Numbered from the stretch's first letter, positions 8,822-17,654 are shown. The stretch: 64,000 bases of DNA from Variovorax sp. 770b2 (GCF_900115685.1 NZ_FOXJ01000002.1:682001-746000); one strand, 5' to 3'. Notes: a model not told the origin generated them from the sequence alone. A program made the numbers and translations.

Positions 8822-10004
8822 AGCCAATCCACTTCCCTACGCAGGCGTTCGCGTCGTCGAGTTCACCCACATGGTGATGGGCCCGACCTGCGGCCTGCTA
8901 CTGGCCGACCTGGGCGCCGAGGTCATCAAGGTCGAGCCCATCGAGGGCGACAACACGCGCCGCCTGCTCGGCTCGGGCTCGGGCTTCTTTCCGACCTTCA
9001 ACCGCAACAAGAAGAGCATTGCGCTCGACCTGAAGCAGCCCAAAGGCGTGGAGGCCGCGCTGCGCCTGGTCGCCACCGCCGACATCGTGAGCGAGAACTT
9101 CAAGCCCGGCACGATGAAGAAGCTGGGGCTCGACTACGAGACGCTTTCCAGGCTCAACCCGCGCCTCATCTACGTGAGCCACAAGGGCTTCTTGCCCGGC
9201 CCGTACGACCACCGCACCGCCCTGGACGAAGTGGTGCAGATGATGGGCGGCCTCGCCTACATGACCGGCCGCTCGGGCGACCCGCTGCGCGCGGGCACCA
9301 GCGTGAACGACATCATGGGCGGCATGTTCGGCGCCATCGGCGCCATGGCCGCGCTGCGCCAGCGCGATGCGACCGGCAAGGGCTGCGAGGTGCAGGCCGC
9401 GCTGTTCGAGAACAACGTGTTCCTCGTCGCGCAGCACATGATGCAGTTCGCCGCCACCGGCAAGGCGGCCGACCCGATGCCCAGCCGCATCTCGGCGTGG
9501 GCGGTGTACGACGTCTTCACGGTGAAAGACGGCGAGCAGATCTTCCTGGCCGCGGTCAGCGACAAGCAGTGGGCCATCTTCTGCAAGGCCTTCGGCCTGG
9601 AAGACATGCTGGCCGATCCGCGCCTGAAGACCAACAACGACCGCGTGCGCGCGCGCGAATGGATGATGCCGATCCTGCGTTCGCACCTGGCCGAGCGCAG
9701 CGCGGCCGAGCTCGCCGCGGTGTTCGAGCAGAACGAGCTGCCCTTCGCGCCCATCACCAAGCCGCAGGACCTGTTCGACGATCCGCACCTGAACGCCACC
9801 GGCGGCCTGGCACCCGTGCGCATGAACGACGGCCACATGGCCAAGGTGCCGCTCGCGCCGTTCACGCTGGGCGGCCAGCGCCCCGGCATCCGCCTGCAGC
9901 CGCCGCACATCGGCGAGCACAGCCGCGAGCTGCTGAAAGAAGTGGGCTACAGCGACGAAGAGATCGCGGCCCTCGAGTCACACCACATCACCCTCGGAGA
10001 CTGA
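8814..10004 (+). CDS. CaiB/BaiF family III CoA-transferase
   Basis: Moves CoA from an acyl-CoA donor to a free carboxylic acid. The 396-aa product has the family start YAGVRVVEFTHMVMGPTCG and ADLGAEVIKVEP, and a putative catalytic Asp at about D166 in GTSVNDIMGG, the position of the formyl-CoA transferase nucleophile. ENFKPGTMKKLGLDY is also typical. The ATG at 8814 overlaps the lyase stop codon by 8 bp, suggesting translational coupling. With the lyase downstream in the pathway, the pair would activate then cleave a branched acid; 3-hydroxy-3-methylglutarate or citramalate/itaconate-type substrates are inferences. Confidence 0.93.
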   Translation: MSEANPLPYAGVRVVEFTHMVMGPTCGLLLADLGAEVIKVEPIEGDNTRRLLGSGSGFFPTFNRNKKSIALDLKQPKGVEAALRLVATADIVSENFKPGTMKKLGLDYETLSRLNPRLIYVSHKGFLPGPYDHRTALDEVVQMMGGLAYMTGRSGDPLRAGTSVNDIMGGMFGAIGAMAALRQRDATGKGCEVQAALFENNVFLVAQHMMQFAATGKAADPMPSRISAWAVYDVFTVKDGEQIFLAAVSDKQWAIFCKAFGLEDMLADPRLKTNNDRVRAREWMMPILRSHLAERSAAELAAVFEQNELPFAPITKPQDLFDDPHLNATGGLAPVRMNDGHMAKVPLAPFTLGGQRPGIRLQPPHIGEHSRELLKEVGYSDEEIAALESHHITLGD

Positions 10005-10008
10005 CCCC

Positions 10009-10995
10009 ATGTTTTCATTCACACGGCGCGCCTTGCTGGCCTGCGCCGCAGCCGCTGCATGCCTTCCCGCCATTCCCGCCCTTGCGGCGGACACCGCCGC
10101 CTGGCCCGACAAGCCCGTGCGCCTGGTCGTGCCCTACACCCCGGGCGGCGCCACCGACATCGTCGCGCGCCTCATCGCGCAGAAGGTGACCGACGACACG
10201 AAGTGGACCTTCATCGTGGACAACCGCGCGGGCGGCAACGGCAACATCGGCATCGACGTGGTGGCCAAGGCGAAGGCCGACGGCTACACCATCGGCCTCG
10301 GCCAGACGGCCAACCTCGCGATCAACCCGACGCTCTTTCCGAAGATGCCCTACGACGCATTGAAGGACCTGGTGGCCGTGTCGATCGTCGCGGCGCAGCC
10401 GGTCGTGCTGGTGGTGCGCACCGATGCGCCCTTCAAGACGCTGGCCGACGTGGTGGCCGCCGCCAAGGCCAGGCCGGGCGAGATCAAGCAGGCGCTGGCC
10501 GGCACCGGCACGCTCGGTCACATGGCGGGCGAAGTACTCGCCAAGCGCGCGGGCTTCAAGGTGCTCAACGTGCCGTACAAGGGCGCCGCCCCCGCCATCA
10601 CCGACCTGCTGGGCGGCCAGACCGACTACATGTTCGCCACGCCGCAGGGCGCGCTCGCGATGGTCAAGGGCGGCAAGCTGCGCGCGCTGGCCGTCACCTC
10701 GGCGCAGCGCCTGCCGGTGATGCCCGACGTGCCGACCGTGGGCGAAAGCTACAAGGGCTTCGAGGCGGTGGACTGGAAGGCCGTCGTCGTGCCGGCCGGC
10801 ACGCCCGCCGACATCGTGAAGAAGCTCAACGCCGCCATCGACAAGGCGCTCGCCAGGCCGGCGACCATCGCGCAGCTGCAGGCCGAGGGCAGCGTGCCGG
10901 TCGGCGGCAGCCCGGAGCGGGCGGCGCAGTACATCAAGGCGGAGCACGAGCGCTGGGGCGCGGCGGTGCGCGACGCGGGCGTCAGGCCCGAATAA
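10009..10995 (+). CDS. Bug/TctC-family periplasmic solute-binding protein
   Basis: Second Bug receptor of the window, 328 aa. It has a signal peptide (MFSFTRRALLACAAAAACL, probable cleavage after ALA near residue 26). Family motifs are WPDKPVRLVVPYTPGGATDIVARLIAQK, NRAGGNGNIGIDVVAKAKADGYT, NVPYKGAAPAITDLLGGQ and SAQRLPVMPDVPTVGES. It begins 4 bp after the CoA-transferase stop, so it is the third gene of the operon and likely delivers the acid that the CoA-transferase activates. No membrane permease is encoded nearby, so it must share one encoded elsewhere or act in sensing. Confidence 0.93.
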   Translation: MFSFTRRALLACAAAAACLPAIPALAADTAAWPDKPVRLVVPYTPGGATDIVARLIAQKVTDDTKWTFIVDNRAGGNGNIGIDVVAKAKADGYTIGLGQTANLAINPTLFPKMPYDALKDLVAVSIVAAQPVVLVVRTDAPFKTLADVVAAAKARPGEIKQALAGTGTLGHMAGEVLAKRAGFKVLNVPYKGAAPAITDLLGGQTDYMFATPQGALAMVKGGKLRALAVTSAQRLPVMPDVPTVGESYKGFEAVDWKAVVVPAGTPADIVKKLNAAIDKALARPATIAQLQAEGSVPVGGSPERAAQYIKAEHERWGAAVRDAGVRPE

Positions 10996-11037
10996 GAAGA
11001 GAACGTTTCCTACGGTGGGCGATATAGTTCCCGCCCC

Positions 11038-11964
11038 ATGGACCGCCTGAAGCAACTCGAATCCTTCGTCTCGGTCGCCACGCGTGGCAGCCTCACCGCC
11101 GCGGCCAAGGCCGAGGGCGTGGCGCCCGCGATCATGGGCCGGCGGCTCGATGCGCTGGAGGAGCGGCTGGGCGTGAAGCTCCTGGTGCGCACCACGCGGC
11201 GCATCACGCTCACGCACGAGGGCAGCGCCTTTCTCGAAGACTGCCAGCGCCTCCTGACCGAGTTCGCGAATGCCGAGGCCAGCGTGAGTGCCGGCGGCGT
11301 CAAGGCGAGCGGCCATTTGCGCGTGACGGCGCCGGCCGGCTTCGGGCGCCGCCACGTCGCGCCGCTGGTGCCGCGCTTTCATGCGATGCATCCCGAGGTC
11401 ACGATCTCGCTCAACCTCAGCGACCGCGTGGTCGACGTGACCGGCGAGAGCTTCGATTGCGCAGTGCGCGTGGGCGACCTGCCCGATTCATCGCTCGTGA
11501 GCGTGCGCCTGGCCGACAACCGCCGCCGCTGCGTGGCGACGCCCGATTTCCTGCGCCGGCACGGCACACCCCGGCACCCCGGCGACCTGTCGCGCTTCGC
11601 CTGCCTCACGCTGTCCAGCGATGCCTCGCAGACGCGCGGCTGGGCCTTTCGCGTGACCAGCGAGGCCGGCGCGCAAGAGCTGATCCACCTGCGCCCGAGC
11701 GGCCCGCTCGATTGCTCCGACGGCCAGGTGCTGCACGACTGGTGCCTGGCCGGCCACGGCATCGCCTGGCGCAGCACCTGGGAGGTCGAAGCCGAGATCG
11801 ACGCGGGCCTCCTGGTGCCGGTGCTGGACGAATTCGCCGCGCCGCCCAACGGCATCTACGCGGTGTTCGCGGGCGCCAAGCACCTGCCGCTCAGGGTGCG
11901 ACTGTGGCTTGATTTCCTCAAGGACCAGTACGGACAACCGGAATTCTGGGGACGAACGGCCTGA
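11038..11964 (+). CDS. LysR-family transcriptional regulator
   Basis: LysR-type regulator, 308 aa. The N-terminal winged helix is at about residues 1-62 (MDRLKQLESFVSVATRGSLT, AAKAEGVAPAIMGRRLDALE, RRITLTHEG). The C-terminal substrate-binding domain follows, with GHLRVTAPAGFGRRHVAPLV and VRVGDLPDSSLV typical of the subfamily often called CrgA/DsdC-like. It lies 42 bp behind the Bug receptor on the same strand, which is not the usual divergent arrangement, so its target is unclear. It may be read through from the operon or have its own promoter in the short gap. Confidence 0.92.
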   Translation: MDRLKQLESFVSVATRGSLTAAAKAEGVAPAIMGRRLDALEERLGVKLLVRTTRRITLTHEGSAFLEDCQRLLTEFANAEASVSAGGVKASGHLRVTAPAGFGRRHVAPLVPRFHAMHPEVTISLNLSDRVVDVTGESFDCAVRVGDLPDSSLVSVRLADNRRRCVATPDFLRRHGTPRHPGDLSRFACLTLSSDASQTRGWAFRVTSEAGAQELIHLRPSGPLDCSDGQVLHDWCLAGHGIAWRSTWEVEAEIDAGLLVPVLDEFAAPPNGIYAVFAGAKHLPLRVRLWLDFLKDQYGQPEFWGRTA

Positions 11965-12033
11965 AGCGGCGGGAGCGGCGTCACAATCAGTTTGCATTTA
12001 AAAACCGCCGAAGTCCCCACGGCGCTCTTCGCG

Positions 12034-12125
12034 ACACACCGCGGAATCGGCTTTGCCGGGCCGCTGGTGTTGCCCCCGGCAGGGGGCAGGAGAAGCGGCA
12101 CGAAGTACGCGAAGCCTGGGGGCGA
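12034..12125 (+). repeat. Dispersed intergenic repeat, copy A
   Basis: About 90 bp of GC-rich non-coding sequence containing GCGGAATCGGCTTTGCCGGG and then TTGCCCCC/GGGGGCA-type complementarity and CGGCACGAAGTACGCG. The same series of blocks occurs in reverse orientation at about 18462-18560. It fills the 5' leader of the DUF2214 gene. Sequence similarity is direct observation; the view that it belongs to a genome-wide repeat family is inference. Confidence 0.6.
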
Positions 12126-12142
12126 GTCCTAGAAAGCCATCG

Positions 12143-12595
12143 ATGACCCTCGAAGCCGTCCTCGCCTACCTGCATCTGCTGGCCATCCTCACGATGGTCG
12201 TGTTCATTTCCAGCGAGGCCGCCCTGTGCCGCGTGCAGTGGCTGAACGCCGCGGTGGTCGAGCGGCTGGCCAAGGTCGACGTGGTCTACGGCATCGCCGC
12301 CATCGCGGTGCTCGCCACCGGCATCGCGCGCACCTGGTGGGGCGTGAAGGGCACGGCCTGGTACTGGACCAACCCGCTCTTGCACGTGAAACTGGGGCTC
12401 TTCATCATCATCGGCGTGCTGTCGATCTTTCCGACGCTCACCTACTTCCGCTGGCGCAAGACGCTGCGCTCCACCGGCAAGCTCCCGTTGGAAGACGACA
12501 TCAGGAAGACGCGCAAGCTGGTGATGGTGCAGGCCCACCTGATCGCGCTGATCCCGCTGGTCGCCGTGTTCCTCGCGCGCGGCTTCGGCAAATAA
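12143..12595 (+). CDS. DUF2214-type integral membrane protein
   Basis: Small inner-membrane protein of 150 aa with four hydrophobic helices (starts MTLEAVLAYLHLLAILTM; then VVYGIAAIAVLATGIA, LGLFIIIGVLSIFPTLTYF, LIALIPLVAVFLARGF). The HLLAI and RTWWGVKGTAWYWTNPLLHVKL stretches resemble the DUF2214 family, whose function is not known. Conserved His residues in helices 1 and 3 are compatible with haem or quinone contact but that is speculation. The start at 12143 excludes upstream codons that fall in the repeat. Twelve bp separate it from the next membrane gene, so the two are likely co-transcribed. Confidence 0.8.
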   Translation: MTLEAVLAYLHLLAILTMVVFISSEAALCRVQWLNAAVVERLAKVDVVYGIAAIAVLATGIARTWWGVKGTAWYWTNPLLHVKLGLFIIIGVLSIFPTLTYFRWRKTLRSTGKLPLEDDIRKTRKLVMVQAHLIALIPLVAVFLARGFGK

Positions 12596-12607
12596 GCAAG
12601 AGCCGGC

Positions 12608-14644
12608 ATGGGACCCGCCGGCATCCAGCTCCTGTTTGCCGGCACGATCTTCAGCAGCGCGTTCCTGCTGTTCCTGGTCCAGCCGCTCATCGCCAAGCAG
12701 ATATTGCCGTGGTTCGGCGGCTCGGCGGCCGTGTGGTCGATCTGCATGGTGTTCTTCCAGGTCGTGCTGCTCGCGGGCTATGCGTATTCGGACTGGATCA
12801 CGCGCCACCTGCGGGTGCGCGCCCAGGCGACGCTGCACGTCGCGCTGCTGCTCGCGAGCCTTTTCTTCCTGCCGATCGTGACCAGCGCGCGCTGGAAGCC
12901 GACCGGCGCCGAAGACCCGACGTTGTGGATCCTGGGCCTCCTGCTCGGCACCATCGGCCTGCCGTATTTCCTGCTCTCGACCACCGGGCCGCTGGTGCAG
13001 TCGTGGGTGGCGCGCACGCCATGGGGCGCGCAGGTGTACCGGTATTTTTCGCTGTCGAACCTGGCGTCGCTGCTGTCGCTCCTGAGCTACCCGGTGCTGA
13101 TCGAGCCGCGCAGTTCGCTGCTGCAGCAGGCGCACGGATGGTCGTGGGGCTACGGGGCGTTCGTCGCGCTGTGCAGCGGCACCACGCTGTATGTGGCGCG
13201 CCGCTGGGCCGACGTGCCGCTGCCGCAAACGACCGGCGATGCGGCGGCAGTCCCTGAACAACCGCCGCGCGCCGCCCACTACCTGCTGTGGCTCGCGCTG
13301 CCCGCGCTCGGCTCCTGGCTCCTGCTGGCCGTGACCAACCACATCACCCAGAACGTGGCGGCGATTCCCTTCCTCTGGGTGCTGCCGCTCACGCTCTACC
13401 TGTTGACCTTCGTCTTGTGCTTCGAGAGCGACCGCTGGTACCGCCGCGGCGTGTTCCTGCCGCTCGCGGCCGCGATGCTGCTGCTGTGCGCCTTCGGCCT
13501 GCAGGACGCCATCGGCACCAACCTGAAGACGGCGCTGCCGATCTACGCGGCGGGCCTCTTCGCCCTGTGCATGTTCCTGCACGGCGAGATGGCCCGGCTG
13601 CGGCCGGGGCCGCGCTACCTCACGCGCTTCTACCTGATGCTGTCGCTGGGCGGCGCGCTGGGCGGCGTGACCGTCGGGCTGGTCGCGCCGCACGTGCTGC
13701 CCGCCTATTACGAACTGGGCCTCGGCCTGGTGCTCACGGCGCTGGTGGCGGCCGCGGTGCTGCGCAACCGGCGCTGGCTGCAGGTGGCCTGCGTGGCGGT
13801 CGCGGGGTGTTGCGCGTGGTTCCTCTGGTTGCAGGTGCAGGGCGACTCGGCCGATGCGCGCGTCATGCAGCGCAATTTCTACGGCACGCTGGTCACCGTC
13901 GATCACCGGCGCGACGACCCTGCCGACGACGTGCGGCAGATGTACCACGGCTCGGTCAAGCACGGCGAGCAGTTCCTTTCGCCTGCGCGCCGCAGCGAGC
14001 CAACCTCGTACTACGGCCGCACCTCGGGCATCGGCCGCGCGATCGCCGCCGCGCCCGCGGGGCCGCGCCGCGTCGGCCTGATCGGGCTTGGGGCGGGAAC
14101 GCTCGCGGGCTACGGTCGGGTCGGCGATGTCTATCGCGTCTACGAGATCAATCCGCAGGTGTTCGCGCTGGCCGAGAGCGAATTCAGCTTCCTGCGCGAC
14201 AGCCCGGCCCGCATCGAGCGGGTGCTGGGCGACGCGCGCCTGGCACTGGAGCGCGAGCCCGCGCAGGGCTTCGACGTGCTGGCGGTCGATGCGTTCTCGG
14301 GCGACTCGGTGCCGATCCACCTGATCACCGCGGAGGCGATGGCGGTGTACCTGCGGCACCTCCGGCCCGGCGGCATCGTCGCCTTCCACGTGACCAACCG
14401 CTTCCTCGCGCTGGCGCCCGTGGTCGCGAAGATCGCCGAGACCCAGGGGCTGCATGCGGTGCTGGTGCACGACGACACCGCCGACATCGCCTGGCTGCGC
14501 GACACCGACTGGGTGCTGGTCGCGCGCGAGGCACAGACGCTGGCGCGCGAACCGGTGGGCGCCGCGGCATCGGCCATTGCGCCGGTGGCCGGCGCCCGGC
14601 CCTGGACCGACGATTTCAACAACCTGCTGGGCGTGCTGAAGTAG
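12608..14644 (+). CDS. Membrane-fused spermidine synthase-like protein (copy 1)
   Basis: A 678-aa fusion: about ten N-terminal membrane helices (residues 1-430) followed by a soluble spermidine-synthase/methyltransferase-like Rossmann domain (about 450-678). The C-terminal part shows VGLIGLGAGTLAGYG (nucleotide-binding loop), YRVYEINPQV (acidic residue after strand 2), VLGDARLALE, and DVLAVDAFSGDSVPIHLIT, matching the polyamine-synthase catalytic Asp region. The membrane part begins FLLFLVQPLIAKQILPWFGG. Domain order and many motifs are shared with the gene at 46791-49088. Whether it makes polyamine or methylates something is not known. Confidence 0.85.
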   Translation: MGPAGIQLLFAGTIFSSAFLLFLVQPLIAKQILPWFGGSAAVWSICMVFFQVVLLAGYAYSDWITRHLRVRAQATLHVALLLASLFFLPIVTSARWKPTGAEDPTLWILGLLLGTIGLPYFLLSTTGPLVQSWVARTPWGAQVYRYFSLSNLASLLSLLSYPVLIEPRSSLLQQAHGWSWGYGAFVALCSGTTLYVARRWADVPLPQTTGDAAAVPEQPPRAAHYLLWLALPALGSWLLLAVTNHITQNVAAIPFLWVLPLTLYLLTFVLCFESDRWYRRGVFLPLAAAMLLLCAFGLQDAIGTNLKTALPIYAAGLFALCMFLHGEMARLRPGPRYLTRFYLMLSLGGALGGVTVGLVAPHVLPAYYELGLGLVLTALVAAAVLRNRRWLQVACVAVAGCCAWFLWLQVQGDSADARVMQRNFYGTLVTVDHRRDDPADDVRQMYHGSVKHGEQFLSPARRSEPTSYYGRTSGIGRAIAAAPAGPRRVGLIGLGAGTLAGYGRVGDVYRVYEINPQVFALAESEFSFLRDSPARIERVLGDARLALEREPAQGFDVLAVDAFSGDSVPIHLITAEAMAVYLRHLRPGGIVAFHVTNRFLALAPVVAKIAETQGLHAVLVHDDTADIAWLRDTDWVLVAREAQTLAREPVGAAASAIAPVAGARPWTDDFNNLLGVLK

Positions 14645-14663
14645 CGGCCCGGGCGGCCATGAA

Positions 14664-14688
14664 AAAAGCCCGCACGGGGCGGGCTTTT
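14664..14688. terminator. Bidirectional intrinsic terminator
   Basis: Perfect 10-bp stem AAAAGCCCGC/GCGGGCTTTT with a 5-nt loop, flanked by A-run and T-run. It lies between the spermidine-synthase-like gene (plus) and the PsiF-like gene (minus), and would work for both convergent transcripts. Confidence 0.88.
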
Positions 14689-14708
14689 CTGTCAGCGCGG
14701 CGCGGGCT

Positions 14709-15062
14709 TCAGGCCTTGGCGTCTTTTTCGCACTTCTTCACGAAGCTGTTCTTGGCGGCGCCGGCCAGCGGCTTGCCGTTCTTGTCGATGGCCTTGGCGG
14801 CGCATGCGGGGGCTGCGGCGGCCTTGGTGTCTTTTTCGCACTTCTTGATGGAGCTGGCCTTGGCGGCGCCGGCCAGCGGCTTGCCGTTCTTGTCGATGGC
14901 CTTGGCATCGCAGGTGGCGCCGGCGGCGGGTGCTGCGGCAGGCGCAGTGGCAGCCGCAGTGGCAGCCGGGGCGACAACAGGCGCGGGGGCCTTGTCTTGT
15001 GCCTGTGCGGCGCCGAACGTCAGGCAGGCGCCCAGGGCGACCAGGGAAAGGAACTTCTTCAT
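14709..15062 (-). CDS. Secreted PsiF-like repeat protein, 117 aa
   Basis: Small exported protein: signal peptide MKKFLSLVALGACLTFGAAQAQ, an Ala/Pro-rich linker, then two near-identical modules of about 30 residues, each C-x-AKAIDKNGKPLAGAAK followed by KKCEKD. Each module has two Cys about 25 residues apart, so probably one disulphide per repeat. The pattern resembles the PsiF (phosphate-starvation-induced) repeat, function unknown. The start at 15062 is set by the signal peptide. It is divergent from argS across 130 bp. Confidence 0.85.
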   Translation of the reverse strand: MKKFLSLVALGACLTFGAAQAQDKAPAPVVAPAATAAATAPAAAPAAGATCDAKAIDKNGKPLAGAAKASSIKKCEKDTKAAAAPACAAKAIDKNGKPLAGAAKNSFVKKCEKDAKA

Positions 15063-15192
15063 GGTGATATGTCCTTGCAAGGTGAGTTGTGACAGGTGCC
15101 CCGCCCCGGGGCCGCCCATCCTAACGGCCCAAGGCAACGATTGGATGACGATGGTCAACTGGGTCGGGGTTTGCCCCCGGTAAAATTCGCAG

Positions 15193-16878
15193 ATGCTATT
15201 GGTCAAACAGGAGCTGCTCGCGGCGCTCGCGAACACGCTCGAATCCCTCTCCCCCGGCGCTGGCGCCAAAGCCGCGTTCGAATCGCCCAAGGTGGCCGCG
15301 CACGGCGATTTCGCCAGCACGGCCGCCATGCAACTGGCCAAACCGCTCGCGCGCAAGCCCCGCGAACTGGCCGAGCAACTGAGCGCTGCGCTGCTCGCCA
15401 CCCCCGCTTTCGGCCAATGGGTCGAGGCCATCGAGATCGCCGGGCCCGGCTTCCTCAACATCCGCCTGAAGACCGCCGCCAAGCAGCAGATCGTGCGCGA
15501 GGTGCTGTCCGCAGGTAACACTTTCGGCCAGCAGCCGGCCACCGGCGAGAAGGTGCTGGTCGAGTTCGTCTCGGCCAACCCGACCGGCCCGCTGCACGTG
15601 GGCCACGGCCGCCAGGCGGCGCTGGGCGACGCCATCTGCAACCTGCGCGCCTCGCAGGGCGACAGCGTCTGGCGCGAGTTCTATTACAACGACGCCGGCG
15701 TGCAGATCCAGACGCTGGCCAACAGCACGCAGCTGCGCGCCCGCGGCTTCAAGCCCGGCGACGCCGAATGGCCGAGCGGCGAAAAGGCCCCGGCCTACAA
15801 CGGCGACTACATCGCCGACATCGCCGAGGACTTCAAGGCGAAGAAGACCGTCAGGTCCGACGACCGCGAATACACCGCGAGCGGCGACATCGAGGACATC
15901 GATTCCATCCGCGAGTTCGCCGTGGCGTACCTGCGCCGCGAGCAGGACCTGGACCTGCAGGCCTTCCGCGTGCGTTTCGACAACTACTACCTGGAGTCCA
16001 GCCTCTACACCAGCGGCCGCGTCGAGGCCGCCGTGGGCAAGCTCGTGGCGGCCGGCAAGACCTACGAGGAAGACGGCGCGCTGTGGCTCAAGTCGACCGA
16101 CTACGGCGACGACAAGGACCGCGTGATGAAGAAGAAGGACGGCACGTACACGTACTTCGTGCCCGACGTCGCCTATCACATCGCCAAGTGGGAGCGCGGC
16201 TTTCACAAGGTCGTGAACATCCAGGGCACCGACCACCACGGCACGATCGCGCGGGTGCGCGCCGGGCTGCAGGCGGCGGGCGAAGGCATCCCCGAGGGCT
16301 ACCCCGACTACGTGCTGCACACCATGGTGCGCGTCATGAAGGGCGGCGAAGAGGTCAAGATCAGCAAGCGCGCCGGCAGCTACGTCACGCTGCGCGACCT
16401 GATCGAGTGGACCAGCACCGATGCCATCCGCTTCTTCCTCTTGAGCCGCAAGCCCGACACCGAATACACCTTCGACGTCGATCTCGCGGTGACGAAAAAC
16501 AACGACAACCCGGTTTATTACGTGCAGTACGCGCATGCGCGCATCTGCTCGGTGCTGGCCGGCTGGGGTGGCGACGCCGCCACGCTGAAGGACGTGGACC
16601 TGTCGCCGCTCGAGAGCCCGCCGGCGCAGGCGCTGATGCTGCTGCTGGCCAAGTACCCGGCCATGCTCACGGCGGCGTCGACGGATTTCGCCCCGCACGA
16701 CGTCACCTTCTACCTGCGCGAACTGGCCGCCAGCTACCACAGCTACTACGACGCCGAACGCATCCTGGTGGACGACGAAAAGGTCAAGCTGGCCCGCCTG
16801 GCGCTCGTCGCCGCGACCGCGCAGGTGCTGCACAATGGCCTCGCGATTCTCGGCGTCAGTGCGCCGAACAAGATGTGA
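15193..16878 (+). CDS. argS: Arginyl-tRNA synthetase
   Basis: Class I aminoacyl-tRNA synthetase that charges tRNA-Arg. The 561 aa length is normal. N-terminal Add1 domain to about residue 100; the HIGH motif appears as HVGH at 135-138 inside SANPTGPLHVGHGRQAALGD; the KMSK-loop region is VKISKRAGSYVTLRDLIEW; and the DALR anticodon-binding domain closes the protein (HARICSVLAGW onwards). The ATG at 15193 immediately precedes LLVKQELLAAL, as in other ArgS proteins. It is followed 11 bp later by the SPOR protein and then dsbA, an arrangement common in Burkholderiales. Confidence 0.98.
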   Translation: MLLVKQELLAALANTLESLSPGAGAKAAFESPKVAAHGDFASTAAMQLAKPLARKPRELAEQLSAALLATPAFGQWVEAIEIAGPGFLNIRLKTAAKQQIVREVLSAGNTFGQQPATGEKVLVEFVSANPTGPLHVGHGRQAALGDAICNLRASQGDSVWREFYYNDAGVQIQTLANSTQLRARGFKPGDAEWPSGEKAPAYNGDYIADIAEDFKAKKTVRSDDREYTASGDIEDIDSIREFAVAYLRREQDLDLQAFRVRFDNYYLESSLYTSGRVEAAVGKLVAAGKTYEEDGALWLKSTDYGDDKDRVMKKKDGTYTYFVPDVAYHIAKWERGFHKVVNIQGTDHHGTIARVRAGLQAAGEGIPEGYPDYVLHTMVRVMKGGEEVKISKRAGSYVTLRDLIEWTSTDAIRFFLLSRKPDTEYTFDVDLAVTKNNDNPVYYVQYAHARICSVLAGWGGDAATLKDVDLSPLESPPAQALMLLLAKYPAMLTAASTDFAPHDVTFYLRELAASYHSYYDAERILVDDEKVKLARLALVAATAQVLHNGLAILGVSAPNKM

Positions 16879-16889
16879 ACCTCACTCCC

Positions 16890-17654
16890 ATGAAGAAGAC
16901 AACAAGACAACGCGGCAACATCGTCATCGGCCTGATCATCGGGCTGGTGCTCGGCCTGGGCGTCGCGCTGGGCATCGCGGTCTACGTGACCAAGGTGCCG
17001 ATCCCGTTCGTGACCAAGACGCAGAAGGGCGGCGCAGAGCAGGACGAGGCCGAAGCCCGCAAGAACCGCGACTGGGACCCCAACGCACCGCTGGCCGGCA
17101 AGGCAGGTGCCGCCAAGCCGACGCCGCCGGCCGCCACCGGCCCGGTCAACCCGATCACTGGCGAGCCGGCCACCAGCACCACCGCCGTCGCACCCGGCAC
17201 ACCGCCCCCGGCCACCGCGCCGGTGCCCGTGGTGGTCGCGCCCAAGCCGACGCGCGCGGCGCCCGTGCCGGCCGAAGCCAATGCGCTGCCGGCGTCGAAC
17301 GATCCGCTGGGCGACTTGGCCCGGGCCCGCGCGGGCAGCAGTTCGGGCAGCACGACCGTGGCGTCCGCCGCGCCGAGCAGCAACAACGCTGCGGCAGCGT
17401 CCTCCGGTGGCGCCGATCCGTTCATGTATTTCGTGCAGGCCGGCGCCTTCCGCACCACCGACGACGCCGAGGCCCAGCGCGCCAAGCTGTCGCTGATGGG
17501 TGTCGAGGCCCGGGTCACCGAGCGCGAGCAGGCCGGCCGCACGGTCTACCGCGTGCGCGCGGGTCCGTTCAACAAGAAGGACGACGCCGACCGGCTCAAG
17601 GACCGGCTCGACGGCGGCGGTCTCGAATCGGCCTTGGTCCGCGTGCAGCGCTGA
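16890..17654 (+). CDS. SPOR-domain membrane protein (FtsN-like)
   Basis: Bitopic inner-membrane protein of 254 aa: short basic cytoplasmic N terminus (MKKTTRQRGN), one membrane helix (about residues 11-33), a long Pro/Ala/Thr-rich periplasmic linker, and a C-terminal SPOR domain (about 178-254; MYFVQAGAFRTTDDAEAQRAKL, VYRVRAGPFNKKDDADRLKDRL). SPOR domains bind denuded peptidoglycan glycans at the division septum. The architecture is that of FtsN or a DedD-like division protein. Start chosen because it directly precedes the helix, 11 bp after argS. Confidence 0.9.
   Translation: MKKTTRQRGNIVIGLIIGLVLGLGVALGIAVYVTKVPIPFVTKTQKGGAEQDEAEARKNRDWDPNAPLAGKAGAAKPTPPAATGPVNPITGEPATSTTAVAPGTPPPATAPVPVVVAPKPTRAAPVPAEANALPASNDPLGDLARARAGSSSGSTTVASAAPSSNNAAAASSGGADPFMYFVQAGAFRTTDDAEAQRAKLSLMGVEARVTEREQAGRTVYRVRAGPFNKKDDADRLKDRLDGGGLESALVRVQR

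Noticed and set aside
11987..14470. A minus-strand 827-codon frame opposite DUF2214 and the spermidine-synthase-like gene
   Set aside because: It has a shadow composition rich in Gln, Arg and His and spans an intergenic repeat; the plus-strand genes have recognisable membrane and nucleotide-binding motifs.
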